NCBI GenBank assembly: GCA_945883235.1
Contig: CAMCXF010000002.1
Span: 95,982 to 159,981 of the forward strand
From: Phenylobacterium deserti
Lineage (GTDB): Bacteria > Pseudomonadota > Alphaproteobacteria > Caulobacterales > Caulobacteraceae
Reading direction: 5' to 3'
DNA length: 64,000 nt
Every line of letters begins with the position of its first letter. Position 1 is the stretch's first letter. Position numbers and translations under genes: made by a program. Positions 7,973-22,554 of this stretch are shown here, one piece after another. The notes under the pieces were generated by a model. It did no database searches. It had not been told where the DNA came from and saw only the letters and a program-made list of their open reading frames with translations.

Positions 7973-8974
7973 ATGGTGTCTTTCTTACGCAATACGACCA
8001 AGGTGGCGGGCATTGCCGTGATGTGCGCGCTGGCGCTCTCGGCCTGCGCCGGCAACAAGAAAAAGCCGCGCCTGGCCTATGAGGAGCGGCCGGTTGAGCT
8101 GCTCTATGCCACCGGCGCTGACCGGCTGGACCGTCGGCAGTGGAGCCAGGCCGTCGGCTATTTCCAGGAAGTAGAGCGTCAGCACCCTTATTCAGAATGG
8201 TCCCGACGTTCGATCCTCATGCAAGCCTATGCCCACTACCAGGGCAATGACTACGTTGAGGCGGTCGCCGATGCGGACCGGTTCATGCAGCTCTATCCGG
8301 GCAACGCCACCGCCGCCTATGCGCACTACATCAAGGCCATCTGCTACTTCGAACAGATCGTCGACGTGAACCGCGACCAGGCCGCGACCGCCCAGGCACT
8401 GGATAATCTGCGTGATGTGGTCCAGCGCTTTCCGCGCACCGAATACGCTGCCGATGCCCGTCTGAAGATCGACATGGTCAACGACCAGCTGGCCGGCAAG
8501 GAAATGACCATCGGCCGTTATTATCTGAATCAGGGCGACACTCTGGCGGCGGCGAATCGATTCCGCACTGTGATTGATCGCTATCAGACGACCACGCACA
8601 CCCCGGAGGCGCTTTACCGGCTGGTAGAGAGCTATCTGACCCTCGGTCTGCTGGACGAAGCCAACCGCAACGGCGCGGTTCTGGGCTTCAACTATCCGGG
8701 CGACCCCTGGTACGGCGACGCGCACCGGCTGCTGACCAGCAAGGGGCTCAAACCTGCCGTAGAGCCCAAGGCCGGCGGTGGTCGTTTCTTCCGGATCCCC
8801 TTTACCAAGGACAAGAACAAGACGGTGACGCCTCCCGAGGCCATAGAACCGAACGCTGCCGTGTCCTCATTGAAGAACACCGACAAGCGTTCAATCTTCC
8901 GGATGCCCTTCGGCAAGAAGGACAAGGGCGCTCTGCCGGACGCGAACGCGGACGCGGAAGCGGAAGCGAAGTAG
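7973..8974 (+). CDS. bamD: Outer membrane assembly lipoprotein BamD (ComL)
   Basis: Essential periplasmic lipoprotein of the BAM complex that inserts beta-barrel proteins. With ATG 7973 as start it has 333 residues and a lipobox LSAC with Cys25. The body consists of five TPR-like repeats (DRRQWSQAVGYFQEVERQHPYSEW, then SILMQAYAHYQGNDYVEAVADADRF, and so on). The open frame extends to GTG 7952, but the ATG gives a better signal peptide. The C-terminal roughly 90 residues, Lys/Pro-rich with two FRIPFTK/FRMPFGK-like pieces and an acidic Ala/Glu tail, extend beyond the usual BamD length. Confidence 0.92.
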   Translation: MVSFLRNTTKVAGIAVMCALALSACAGNKKKPRLAYEERPVELLYATGADRLDRRQWSQAVGYFQEVERQHPYSEWSRRSILMQAYAHYQGNDYVEAVADADRFMQLYPGNATAAYAHYIKAICYFEQIVDVNRDQAATAQALDNLRDVVQRFPRTEYAADARLKIDMVNDQLAGKEMTIGRYYLNQGDTLAAANRFRTVIDRYQTTTHTPEALYRLVESYLTLGLLDEANRNGAVLGFNYPGDPWYGDAHRLLTSKGLKPAVEPKAGGGRFFRIPFTKDKNKTVTPPEAIEPNAAVSSLKNTDKRSIFRMPFGKKDKGALPDANADAEAEAK

Positions 8975-9055
8975 ATCGGACTTTCGGATGGGCGGTGGGA
9001 ACAAAACACGTCCGCCCCCTTCTATCGCGTCTGATTCCGTACGATCCTGTTCGCC

Positions 9056-13929
<4,874 letters not shown>

Positions 13930-13933
<4 letters not shown>

Positions 13934-15747
13934 GAGATTGGCCTGGTTACGTCGTTGAGCCAGTCGCGAACCTCGGTCTCCACCAGCGGTCCGATCACAT
14001 CGCGGACCTGGGCATGGTAGGCATCCAGCTGCTGGCGTTCCTCCGCCGACAGCATCGCCGCCACGGTCAGTCGTCGGTCGATGGGCGCCAGGGTCAGGGT
14101 TTCCCACCCCAGCATGGGCCGCTCCCCGCCCGGGATCGGAGCCGCCGGTGTCACCACCTGCAGGTTCTCTATCCGGATCCCGTAGGCACCTTCCTTGTAG
14201 AAGCCGGGCTCATTGGACAGGATCATGCCGGGTCGAAGCGCCACGGTGTTGGGGGCCTTGGCGATCCGCTGCGGGCCTTCGTGGACGCCCAGATACGAGC
14301 CCACTCCGTGGCCGGTGCCGTGGTCATAGTCGAGGCCATGCTGCCAGAGCGCCATGCGAGCGAGCACGTCCAGTTGTGAGCCGGTGGTGCCCGCCGGGAA
14401 CCGTACCCGCGCCAGGGCCAGATGCCCCTTGAGCACCAGGGTGAAGCGCTCGCACATTTCAGCCGACGGCTCACCGATGGCAACGGTGCGGGTTACATCG
14501 GTGGTGCCGTCCAGATACTGGCCGCCGCTATCCACCAGCAGCAGCGTTCCGGCATCGGCTCTCCGGTTCAGCCGTTCTGTAGGGCGATAATGGGGCAGGG
14601 CGCCGTTGGAGGCCGCGCCCGCGATGGTGTCGAACGACAGGTCTTTCATCACGCCGGTCGCTTGCCGGAACCCCTCCAGTTTGCGCACGGCACTGATCTC
14701 GTCGAGGGGGTTGATCTGGCCCTCGGTGGCCAGCCAATGGAGAAACCGGGTCAGGGCTGCACCATCGCGAACATGGGCGTTTCGGGTGCCCTGGACTTCC
14801 ACGGCATTCTTGCAGGCGCGGGGCAGGGCGCAGGGATCTTCGGATCTGACGACGGTTGCGCCAGCCGCGCTCAACGCCTCGAAGTACCAGGCCGAGGATT
14901 GCGCAGGGTCGATCACCACCGACTTGCCCTTCAGTGCGGCCAAGGCGCCGGGCAGGTCGTCCGGCGTTTCCAGAGTCACCTGATTGCCCAGCCAGGCCGG
15001 CAAGTCCGGCGTCACCTTGGCTGGATCGAGGAACAGTCGGGCCGTCCCGTCCTTGCTCAGGATCGCCTGTCCGATGGGCAATGGCGAGCGGATCACATCG
15101 CCGCCGCGCACATTGAACAGCCAGGCAATCGAAGCCGGTGCCGTCAGCACGGCTGCCTCTCCGCCACGCAGGGCGATCAGAGCCCCGACGCGGGCCCGTT
15201 TGGCGTTGGACTCCTCGCCGGAATAGTCCAGCGGGTGCGGCACCACCGGGGCCTGTGGCTGGCCGGGCCGGGCCTTGCCCCACGCCTGATCCAGAGGATT
15301 GTCATTGACCGCCAGTAGCTCGCAGCCGGCGCGGGCCGCTGCCGCCCTTAGGTGCGCCAAAGCGTCAGGGCTATGCAGGCGCGGATCGTAGCCGATTTTC
15401 TGGCCGCGCCCGGTGGCGGCTTCGAGATAGGCGGGCACCCCACCGTCTACCAGATCGCGGATCTCGAACAGCTGGCTGTCGACCTGATCTCGGACCTGGA
15501 TAGTGTATCGGCCGTCCACGAAAACGGCGGCTTTCTCCTTCAGGATAACGGCGGCACCGGCCGAGCCGGTAAAGCCCGTGGCCCAGGCCAACCGGTCGTT
15601 GGCAGCCGGCAGGTACTCGTTCTGATGCTCGTCCTCGTGCGGCACCAGAAAGCCGTCAAGGCCCTGGGCCGCCATAGCCTGGCGGATCAGCGGCACATGC
15701 TTTGCGCCGAAGGAGCGGTCGGTGGTTTCGTTGAAGGTCTGGAGCAT
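13930..15747 (-). CDS. pepP: M24-family Xaa-Pro aminopeptidase
   Basis: A 605-residue metallopeptidase that removes N-terminal residues ahead of proline. It has two creatinase-type N-terminal domains and a pita-bread catalytic domain. Metal ligands are visible: Asp in LLLVDSGGQY and in DGTTDVTRT, His in the GTGHGVGSYLGVHEGP region, and the two Glu residues in NEPGFYKEG and IRIENLQ. The length and domain count match the longer eukaryotic-like XPNPEP form common in alphaproteobacteria. The symbol is approximate: the E. coli PepP is shorter. Confidence 0.9.
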
Positions 15748-15850
15748 GGCAGAGTTTTAGGCCGATCCCGCCGGCCCCGCAAACCTTGGCGGCTGAATTA
15801 TTTAATCCGGGTAAAATTGACAAATCAGGCTCGTCAGGCTACCCGGTGTC

Positions 15851-16195
15851 ATGGACAATCAATCCCGCCGCGCCCTCGTCCGCGACTACAAGGAACGCAA
15901 GGCCGTCGCCGGCGTCTACGCCGTGCGCTGCGTGCCATCCGGCGAGTTCTGGACGGCCGGGTCGCGCAATGTCGACGCGCAGCAGAACAGCCTGTGGTTC
16001 GGCCTGCGCAACGGCGGCCATATCAACCGCGCCATGCAGGGCGCCTGGGCCGTCCATGGCGAGGCGGCGTTCAGCTTCGAGGTGCTGGAGCGGATCAATG
16101 ATGAGGCTCTGACGCCTCAGGGGGTACTAGACCGGCTGAAGATCCGCCAGCAGCACTGGCTGGTGGAGCTTGGGGCGAAGAAGGCGGTGGGTTAG
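15851..16195 (+). CDS. GIY-YIG nuclease-family protein
   Basis: A 114-residue single-domain protein. The GIY-like strand is VAGVYAVRC, and the second element, [19 protein letters not shown], holds the position of the YIG strand. It resembles the standalone GIY-YIG proteins of Caulobacterales whose function is unknown. The catalytic Tyr/Arg/Glu set is only partly obvious (Tyr in GVY, Glu in SFEVLE). The stop overlaps the convergent prmA stop by 4 bases. Confidence 0.75.
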   Translation: MDNQSRRALVRDYKERKAVAGVYAVRCVPSGEFWTAGSRNVDAQQNSLWFGLRNGGHINRAMQGAWAVHGEAAFSFEVLERINDEALTPQGVLDRLKIRQQHWLVELGAKKAVG

Positions 16196-17058
16196 CCCTT
16201 CCGCAGCACCAATGTCGCCCAGGCGTCGCGATGGATGCGGCGCACCAGGCGGAAACCCTTGGACGTGTAGGCCGCCAGCACCCGTCGCTGCTGGGTGCGC
16301 AGCAGACCTGACAGGATGGCGATCCCGCCGGGTCTCAAGGCACGTTTGATATCCTGCGACAGCGCCACCAGCGGCGGGGCCAGAATGTTGGCGAAGGCCA
16401 GGTCGTAAGGACCATCGCCGCGGATCAATGGGTCGTTCAGGCCCGAGGCATGGACGAAGCGGGCCCGGGCGCCATTGAGCGCGGCGTTCTCGTTGGCAAT
16501 CCGGACTGACGGTGCGTCGATGTCGGTGCCGACGGCGATGGGCGACCCGGTCCGGGCCGCCGCGATCGCCAGCACTCCGGTGCCGCAGCCCACATCGAGA
16601 ACTCGCGGAAACGTCCGCTGCTTCAGCAGGTCATGGAAGGCCAGCAGGCAGCCGACTGTGGTCCCGTGGTGGCCGGTGCCGAACGCCGCGCCGGCCTCGA
16701 TCCGCAGGTTGACCGTGCTGGCCGGGGCGAGGCCCCCATCGTGGGCACCGTAGACGAAGAACCGCCCGGCCCGAACCGGTGGTAGTCCGGACAGCGCCAT
16801 GGCCAGCCAGTCGGCGTCCGCCAGGGCTTCGGTGATCACCCGCAGCGTTGGGTAGCGCGCAAGGATCGTCCCGATGGCGGCCTGTTCCTCAGGTTCCGTG
16901 GGAAAGGCGTCAATCCGCCAGACGTCGTGGTCCTCGTCTTCCTCCAGGATAGAAAACGTCAGGGCTTCTGTAGCGGGGTCAACCTCAATAGCCGCCGCCG
17001 CAGCCTCGGCGTCGGCGCGGGGACCGCGTGCGATGATCTGGAAAGCCTCGTCACTCAT
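16192..17058 (-). CDS. prmA: Ribosomal protein L11 methyltransferase PrmA
   Basis: Methylates lysines and the N-terminus of ribosomal protein L11. The 288 residues show the acidic N-terminal substrate domain, then [20 protein letters not shown], the PrmA signature, and the SAM motif [16 protein letters not shown], followed by [32 protein letters not shown] is the NPPY-equivalent region. The length is normal. Confidence 0.93.
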   Translation of the reverse strand: MSDEAFQIIARGPRADAEAAAAAIEVDPATEALTFSILEEDEDHDVWRIDAFPTEPEEQAAIGTILARYPTLRVITEALADADWLAMALSGLPPVRAGRFFVYGAHDGGLAPASTVNLRIEAGAAFGTGHHGTTVGCLLAFHDLLKQRTFPRVLDVGCGTGVLAIAAARTGSPIAVGTDIDAPSVRIANENAALNGARARFVHASGLNDPLIRGDGPYDLAFANILAPPLVALSQDIKRALRPGGIAILSGLLRTQQRRVLAAYTSKGFRLVRRIHRDAWATLVLRKG

Positions 17059-17122
17059 GGGCCGGAGGCTCTAAAGGTAAGCCGCGTGAAAGGCGAGGGG
17101 CGATGCGGAGGCGACGCTCAGC

Positions 17123-18091
17123 CTAGAACCACTTGTTCCGGCGAAACGCGAAGAACAGGCCGGCGCAGATTGCCGTCACGACGCTCAGGACGACCAGATA
17201 CCCGTAACGCCATTGAAGTTCCGGCATCACCTCGAAGTTCATGCCGTACAGGCCGAACACAGCGGTCGGCACGGCCAGGATCGCGGCACCGGCCGTCAGC
17301 CGGCGACTGACGTCATTCTGTCGCTGCTGCTCGAACAGGTTCGAAACCTCGAATACCGACGACAGCACGTCCCGCAGCCCCTCGATGGAGCTGGACACCC
17401 GGCGCAGATGATCGCCGACGTCGCGGAAATAGGGCCGCACACTGGGGTCCATGAACGGCAGGTGCATATGCTCCAGCCGGGCGCAGACTTCCTCCATCGG
17501 GCCCAGCATGCGCCGGAACCGGGTCAGGGACTGACGCAGGTTGAACAGGTGGGTGACATCCTCGCGGCTCAGGAAGGTGTCCAGCGCCCGGCGTTCGATG
17601 GCCAGCACATCTTCCTCGATCTCGTCGACGATCGGCTGGTAGCCGTCCACGATGAAGTCGAGAATTGAATACAGCACATAGGCGATGCCGTGCCCCAGCA
17701 TCGCGGGCGAGCTCTCCAGGTGCCGGCGCACCTCGGTATGCCCACGCTCGGAACCGCGCCGCAGGGTGATGATGTAGTTCTTGCAGAGAAAGGCACACGT
17801 CTCGCCGTAGACGATCTCCTCGTTCTCCAGCCTGGCGGTGCGGCAAACCACAAAGATCTGGTCGCCGTACGCGCTGACCTTGGGCAACGGGTGGTCGCAG
17901 AGCGCGTCCTCGACCGCCAGAGGGTGAAGACCGAAGCGGGCCTGAAGGATCGCAAGTTCATCAGGCGTCGCATCCACCACGCCGATCCAGGCGAACTGAT
18001 GCGGTTGAACCGCCCGGTCCTCGATGTCGTGCAACCGCAAATGCCGCAGGCGGTGGCCCTCCGAATAGACCCTGGCGGCGGCGATCGGCAT
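17123..18091 (-). CDS. corA: CorA-family magnesium/divalent cation transporter
   Basis: A 322-residue pentameric channel protein. The cytoplasmic N-terminal domain contains the family sequences WIGVVDATPDELAILQARFGLHPLAVEDAL and then long helices. The C-terminus has two membrane segments with the selectivity motif YGMN directly after the first (VFGLYGMNFEVMPE), ending in the basic RRNKWF. It is in the same direction as the upstream helicase, 86 bases away. Confidence 0.93.
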   Translation of the reverse strand: MPIAAARVYSEGHRLRHLRLHDIEDRAVQPHQFAWIGVVDATPDELAILQARFGLHPLAVEDALCDHPLPKVSAYGDQIFVVCRTARLENEEIVYGETCAFLCKNYIITLRRGSERGHTEVRRHLESSPAMLGHGIAYVLYSILDFIVDGYQPIVDEIEEDVLAIERRALDTFLSREDVTHLFNLRQSLTRFRRMLGPMEEVCARLEHMHLPFMDPSVRPYFRDVGDHLRRVSSSIEGLRDVLSSVFEVSNLFEQQRQNDVSRRLTAGAAILAVPTAVFGLYGMNFEVMPELQWRYGYLVVLSVVTAICAGLFFAFRRNKWF

Positions 18092-18177
18092 TTGGTTCGG
18101 GTGTCCCTGGCTGGCGTCGACAGTGTGGGGGCAATGGTGAAGCTAAGGCAACGGCTGGATTCGACAGAGATCGTGGC

Positions 18178-20523
18178 TCAGGTCGCTTTCTCAACGAAAC
18201 TGTCGATGACCTTTTTCTCGCCGGCCTTGTCGAACGCCACGGTGAGCTTGTTGCCTTCGACGCCGCGCACCGTGCCGTAGCCGAACTTGATGTGGAACAC
18301 CCGGTCGCCGCGGGCGTAGTCGCTGGCCGCAGACCCCGCCGAGGTGGCGACCAGACGGCCGTCGCCTTCAATCACCTGTTGCCGACCGGGATGGCTGCCC
18401 TTGTAGTTGGAGGCTTGGGCGCGGCGCCAGCCGGGAGAGGAATACCCAGTCCCGAATGAGGGCGTCTCGTCCCATCGCGAGCCGTGCTGCTGCATGCCGG
18501 GCCCTCCGCCGTAGTAGCCGGTTTCGGACGACGCCTCGACATTGGCCAGCGGCATCTCATCGACAAACCGGCTAGGCAGCTGGCTGGTCCAGCGGCCATA
18601 GACTTGGCGGTTGGCGGCGAAGGAAATCCGGGCCTCCTCGCGGGCCCGGGTGATGCCCACATAGGCGAGGCGCCGCTCCTCCTCGAGACCCTTTTCGCCG
18701 CTCTCGTCCATGCTGCGCTGGGAGGGGAAGACGCCTTCCTCCCAGCCCGGCAGGAACACCAGCGGGAACTCCAGCCCCTTGGCCGAGTGCAATGTCATGA
18801 TCTGGACGGCGTCGGCCTGCGGACCGCGATCCAGATCCATCACCAGTGAGACGTGCTCCAGATAGGCCTGCAGGGTCTCGAAATTGGCCATCGACTGGAC
18901 CAGTTCCTTCAGGTTCTCCAGACGGGTCTGGCTGGTAGGGTTTTTGTCGAGGCGTAGGGCATCAGTGTAGCCGCTCTCCTCCAGCACCTGTTCCATGATG
19001 CGGGCGTGCGCTGTGCGCTCGGCCTCTGCGCGCCAGCGGTCCAGATCGCGCAGGAAGTTGGACAGGCTGGTCCGGGTCCGCGCCGCCAGCTCGTCGGTGC
19101 GTACCAGTTCGCGCGCGGCGGTGGCGGCGGACACGCCGTTCAGCCGCGCCATCTGCAGCAGCTTCTGCACCGTAGTCTCGCCGATGCCGCGCTTGGGTAC
19201 ATTGACGATCCGTTCAAAGGCCAGATCGTCCTCATCCGAATTGATCAGCCGCAGATAGGCGTGCGCATCGCGGATTTCGGCGCGCTCGAAGAAGCGCGGG
19301 CCGCCCACCACCGTGTAGGGAATTTGCAGCATCACGAAGCGCTCTTCGAAGGCCCGCATCTGGAACGAGGCCCGGACCAGGATGGCAATGTCGCGGAACT
19401 TTCGCGGGTCCTTGTCGGTGGAACCCTTCTTCGCGCGTTCGATCTCGTCTGCGATCAGGCGGCTCTCGGCCTCGCCGTCCCAGACCCCGCGCACCACGAC
19501 CTTCTCGCCGCCGTTCTGTTCGGTCCATAGCGTCTTGCCCAGCCGGCCCTTGTTGGCGGCGATGAGCCCAGAGGCGGCGGCTAGGATGTGGCTGGTTGAA
19601 CGATAATTCCGTTCAAGGCGTACGACTTTCGCGCCCGGAAAATCTCGCTCGAACCGTAAAATGTTGTCCACCTCGGCCCCGCGCCAGCCATAGATCGACT
19701 GGTCGTCATCGCCGACGCAGCAGAGGTTCTGACTTTTCTGCGCCAGCAACCGCAGCCACAGGTACTGGGCGACATTGGTGTCCTGGTACTCGTCCACCAG
19801 CAGATAGCGGAACCGACCGTGGAACTCGGCCAGGATTTCGGGGTGCGTCGTGAAAATGGTCAGGTTGTGAAGCAGCAAGTCGCCGAAATCGCAGGCGTTC
19901 AGGGTGCGCAGCCGCTCCTGATAGAGCCGGTACATGGCCTGGCCCTTGTTGTTGGCGAAGTGGGCGTTCTCGGCCACCGGCAGCTGATCGGGCCGCCAGC
20001 CGCGGTTCTTCCAGTGGTCGATCAGCCCCGCCAGCGCCTTGGGCGTCCAGCGCTTGGTGTCGATGTTCTCGGCTTCCAGCACCTGTTTGATCAGCCGTTC
20101 CTGATCGTCGGTGTCGAGGATCGTGTAGTTGGACTTCAGGCCCACCAACTCGGCGTGTCGCCGCAGGATCTGGGCGGCTACCGAGTGAAACGTGCCCAGC
20201 CAGCGCAGGCCCTCGGCTGAAGGCCCGATGATGGCGGCGATCCGCTCGCGCATTTCCCGCGCCGCCTTGTTTGTGAAGGTGACGACCAGCAGCTCCCACG
20301 GCCGGGCGCGGCCGGTCGCCAGGATGTGCGCCAGCCGCGTGGTCAGCACCTTGGTTTTGCCCGTACCCGCGCCGGCAAGCACCAGCACCGGCCCGTCGAC
20401 AGCCTCGACGGCGGCGCGTTGTTCTGGGTTCAGGCCCGCGAAGTAGTCGGCAGGTCGTAGATCAGCGCGCGCGAGGTCGCTGATGCGCGGGGCGAGCAGG
20501 TCGGGGGATTCGGATGGCGACAT
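18178..20523 (-). CDS. uvrD: ATP-dependent DNA helicase UvrD/PcrA
   Basis: Superfamily 1A 3'-5' helicase for nucleotide-excision and mismatch repair. The 781 residues contain the Q motif LNPEQRAAVEA, Walker A GAGTGKTKVL, motif Ia VTFTNKAAREM, motif II VDEYQDTN, motif III GDDDQSIYGWRGA, motif IV LERNYRS, motif V IMTLHSAKGLEFP and motif VI LAYVGITRA. The C-terminal Tudor-like tail (GDRVFHIKFGYGTV) binds RNA polymerase in homologues. All helicase motifs are intact. Confidence 0.95.
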   Translation of the reverse strand: MSPSESPDLLAPRISDLARADLRPADYFAGLNPEQRAAVEAVDGPVLVLAGAGTGKTKVLTTRLAHILATGRARPWELLVVTFTNKAAREMRERIAAIIGPSAEGLRWLGTFHSVAAQILRRHAELVGLKSNYTILDTDDQERLIKQVLEAENIDTKRWTPKALAGLIDHWKNRGWRPDQLPVAENAHFANNKGQAMYRLYQERLRTLNACDFGDLLLHNLTIFTTHPEILAEFHGRFRYLLVDEYQDTNVAQYLWLRLLAQKSQNLCCVGDDDQSIYGWRGAEVDNILRFERDFPGAKVVRLERNYRSTSHILAAASGLIAANKGRLGKTLWTEQNGGEKVVVRGVWDGEAESRLIADEIERAKKGSTDKDPRKFRDIAILVRASFQMRAFEERFVMLQIPYTVVGGPRFFERAEIRDAHAYLRLINSDEDDLAFERIVNVPKRGIGETTVQKLLQMARLNGVSAATAARELVRTDELAARTRTSLSNFLRDLDRWRAEAERTAHARIMEQVLEESGYTDALRLDKNPTSQTRLENLKELVQSMANFETLQAYLEHVSLVMDLDRGPQADAVQIMTLHSAKGLEFPLVFLPGWEEGVFPSQRSMDESGEKGLEEERRLAYVGITRAREEARISFAANRQVYGRWTSQLPSRFVDEMPLANVEASSETGYYGGGPGMQQHGSRWDETPSFGTGYSSPGWRRAQASNYKGSHPGRQQVIEGDGRLVATSAGSAASDYARGDRVFHIKFGYGTVRGVEGNKLTVAFDKAGEKKVIDSFVEKAT

Positions 20524-20566
20524 TGGAACATATGTAGCACGAACGTGGACGAGCTTAAGCGTTTGC

Positions 20567-20710
20567 CTTCCCTCCCTTAATGGGGAGGGCCAGACCGTGA
20601 AGCGGTCAGGGTGGGGCTGTGTGGATCAGACGCAATTCCCTCAGCCCCGTCGCGGCCTCCCCACCCTGCTCGCCGCTGGCGAGCTGTCCCTCCCCATTAA
20701 GGGAGGAAAG
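20567..20710. repeat. 144-bp palindromic intergenic element
   Basis: The outer arms are 23 bases each (20567-20589 and 20688-20710) and pair at 22 of 23 positions; the core is CTCCC TTAA TGGGGAGGG. Inside, a second complementary segment (GGGTGGGG around 20610, CCCCACCC at 20659-20666) and small hairpins (GCTCGCC/GGCGAGC) make a branched foldback. It looks like the REP/MITE-type intergenic repeats found in Caulobacterales genomes. Its right end overlaps the last 14 bases of the RHH gene and supplies its stop codon. No second copy is visible in this window. Confidence 0.75.
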
Positions 20711-20909
20711 CATAACCCAGCGCCGCCACCCGGCACGCAGACGCCAGGGCCCGTTCACCACGGCTTCGGTCGATGGTCAGGATCAACCCCGCGAGGCTGG
20801 ATCCCCGCGCCGCCGCCATCGCCTCCAGCACCGCCCAGAACTCGGGCTCCAGCGCGATGGAGGTGGCGTGGCCGGCGAGGAGGACGGAGCGCTTTTTCAG
20901 TGCGGGCAT
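20697..20909 (-). CDS. Ribbon-helix-helix domain protein (RHH_4 type)
   Basis: A 70-residue ORF beginning PALKKRSVLLAGHATSIALEPEFW, which follows the RHH_4 pattern (KRS-xx-L-x-GH-x-TS-xx-LEPEFW) closely. ALASACRVAAL near the end is also typical. The family comprises small DNA-binding proteins. The frame is open for another 312 codons upstream, but that part is antisense to the Coq4 gene. The last five codons (YAFLP-stop) are read from the palindromic element, so the original C-terminus may have been replaced. An inverted repeat just upstream could be its operator. Confidence 0.75.
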   Translation of the reverse strand: MPALKKRSVLLAGHATSIALEPEFWAVLEAMAAARGSSLAGLILTIDRSRGERALASACRVAALGYAFLP

Positions 20910-20918
20910 GGAGCTTCT

Positions 20919-20940
20919 GTTTACCCCCTTTCTGGTAAAC
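20919..20940. promoter_or_regulatory. Inverted repeat upstream of the RHH gene (candidate operator)
   Basis: GTTTACC (20919-20925) and GGTAAAC (20934-20940) form a perfect 7-bp inverted repeat with an 8-base spacer. The repeat starts 10 bases upstream of the RHH start codon and lies between divergent genes, a common position for autoregulation. Confidence 0.45.
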
Positions 20941-21014
20941 GCAAATCGCGTCTTGAATAAAGATGACGGGGCGTCATCTTTGTGGGCAGTTGCTCGACCC
21001 AGGGATTGTGACCG

Positions 21015-21776
21015 ATGGCCATGACCGCAGACGCTGCCGACTTCCGCGCTGAACCTAAACCCCACGCTCCCCGGCTGGAGTGGGGCGCTGCCTGGCGCGC
21101 CCTGCAGCGGCTGCTGAAAGACAAGGAAGACACACTCGCTGTGTTTGAAATCATGCGCGCCTTGAGCGGAAATTCCATCGCCAAGGGCTATCAGCGCTTG
21201 CTGGACACGCCTGGCGGCGGCCGCATCGCCTACGAGCGCCAGGAGTTCGCCGGGAAGCTGATGGACGACGCCTGGCTCGACAGCCTTCCGACTGGCAGCG
21301 TCGGGGCCGCCTATCGGGAGTTCATCCGCAGCGAACAACTCTCCGCCGATGGCTTGGTGGAGATCAGCCGCGATGGTGGTGAGCAAATCGACGAACCGCA
21401 TCCCTACGCCTGGTTCGGTCGCCGCACGCGCGATGTGCACGACATCTGGCACATCCTGTCGGGTTATCACCGCGATGCCTTGGGCGAGGCCTCTCTGGTG
21501 GCCTTCTCCTACGCTCAGACCCGCAGCCTCGGTTGGGCCTTCATCGCCTTCGGTGCCGCCTCGACTGCGCGTAGGTCCGAGTACCCGATGGTGAAGGCCA
21601 TCTGGCAGGGCTATCAGCGCGGCAAGGCGGCCGCCTGGCTGCTGGGTCAGGACTATGAGCGTCTGATGTCGGAGCCGCTGGAGGCGGCGCGCCGCCGCCT
21701 GGGCATCACCCCTGCCACGATCTATGACGCGATCCCCGCCGACATCCGTGACGGTGCGGTGGCGCTCGCCGCTTGA
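21015..21776 (+). CDS. Coq4-family protein (ubiquinone biosynthesis)
   Basis: A 253-residue protein with the Coq4 signature HDxxHx11E: His142, Asp143, His146 and Glu158 in VHDIWHILSGYHRDALGE. In eukaryotes Coq4 organises the CoQ synthesis complex and binds metal through these residues; alphaproteobacterial members have been linked to a C1 step of ubiquinone synthesis. The last part (GQDYERLMSEPLEAARRRLGI) matches the family C-terminus. It is divergent from the RHH gene. Confidence 0.85.
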   Translation: MAMTADAADFRAEPKPHAPRLEWGAAWRALQRLLKDKEDTLAVFEIMRALSGNSIAKGYQRLLDTPGGGRIAYERQEFAGKLMDDAWLDSLPTGSVGAAYREFIRSEQLSADGLVEISRDGGEQIDEPHPYAWFGRRTRDVHDIWHILSGYHRDALGEASLVAFSYAQTRSLGWAFIAFGAASTARRSEYPMVKAIWQGYQRGKAAAWLLGQDYERLMSEPLEAARRRLGITPATIYDAIPADIRDGAVALAA

Positions 21777-21792
21777 CGACAGGCCACAGCTG

Positions 21793-21969
21793 TCAGTCGA
21801 CCAGCTTCTTCCCGGAAAGGTCCGCTTGCGCCCTCGCGGATTCAAGTTTGGCGGCCAGGGTCTCGGCCTTGGATTGGCCGAACCGAATACGGTTCTGCGC
21901 CGCCTGAGCCTTGGTCTCGGCGCGCGTTCTGACCTTCCTGGCCCTGTTGAGATTGATCAGTTCGGCCAT
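21793..21969 (-). CDS. DUF4169-family small protein
   Basis: A 58-residue protein starting AELINLNRARKVRTRAE, the hallmark of DUF4169, followed by a charged helix and ending SGKKLVD. The ATG at 21969 was chosen over the 24 codons upstream because the family begins there. It is very basic and has no known function. Confidence 0.8.
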   Translation of the reverse strand: MAELINLNRARKVRTRAETKAQAAQNRIRFGQSKAETLAAKLESARAQADLSGKKLVD

Positions 21970-22105
21970 TCCCGGGGGCTCCCTCAGCTCAGTGTGCCGG
22001 AGTCGCCGCGTGAATCCTATCCTCGCCAGTGTGGCCATCATGGCCGCGGCCTATCCTAGAATGTATGGGCGTCCGTCGCCGATAGCCGCGCCCTGACAGC
22101 AGGGT

Positions 22106-22501
22106 CTAGGCCTTGGCCCGGTGATAGGTCAGGGCGAGCGCGATAAGGTGCCTCAGCGCGGCCTCAGGCGGCGGCGATCCCGTCGAGAAGATCACCGCGC
22201 GTTGGCCTTCGAACTGAAAGGTGTCTGGATAGAGCAGACGGTAGCTGTCCAGGAGGGTTGTCTTGCAGTTGACGAACATCGCATAGCGATCCGGTGACCC
22301 CTTGATCGCATCGATGCGGATGGTCGTGCCGGTTCGCGGCCGTGCGGTCAGATACGCCGGCTGCCCCCACTTCAGGGTTTCGACGATCTTGCCGACATCT
22401 GCACCAGCCGCCGTCTCCAGGATCAATCGGCGCAATTCCAAAAGCCCGGTGCGCAGGGCCGGCGGATAAGCGTCGAAGACCGCACCGACGTCAGAGACCA
22501 T
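22106..22501 (-). CDS. DUF1801-domain protein
   Basis: A 131-residue YdhG/YdeI-like protein. LRRLILETAAGADVGKIVETLKWGQPAYLT is the conserved block, followed by TTIRIDAIKGSPDRYAMFVNCKTTLLDSYR. These proteins have a small alpha/beta fold of unknown role (a frataxin-like fold in the wider superfamily). The start is divergent from the next gene. Confidence 0.82.
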   Translation of the reverse strand: MVSDVGAVFDAYPPALRTGLLELRRLILETAAGADVGKIVETLKWGQPAYLTARPRTGTTIRIDAIKGSPDRYAMFVNCKTTLLDSYRLLYPDTFQFEGQRAVIFSTGSPPPEAALRHLIALALTYHRAKA

Positions 22502-22554
22502 CGCAACCTTCTCTGTGTCCGCTGGTTAACCCGTCCCCAGTCCAGGAGATCATC

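Noticed and set aside
20697..21845. 382-codon minus-strand frame including the RHH gene
   Set aside because: Only the last 70 codons match a family; the rest is antisense to the Coq4-like gene, so I kept a 70-residue CDS.
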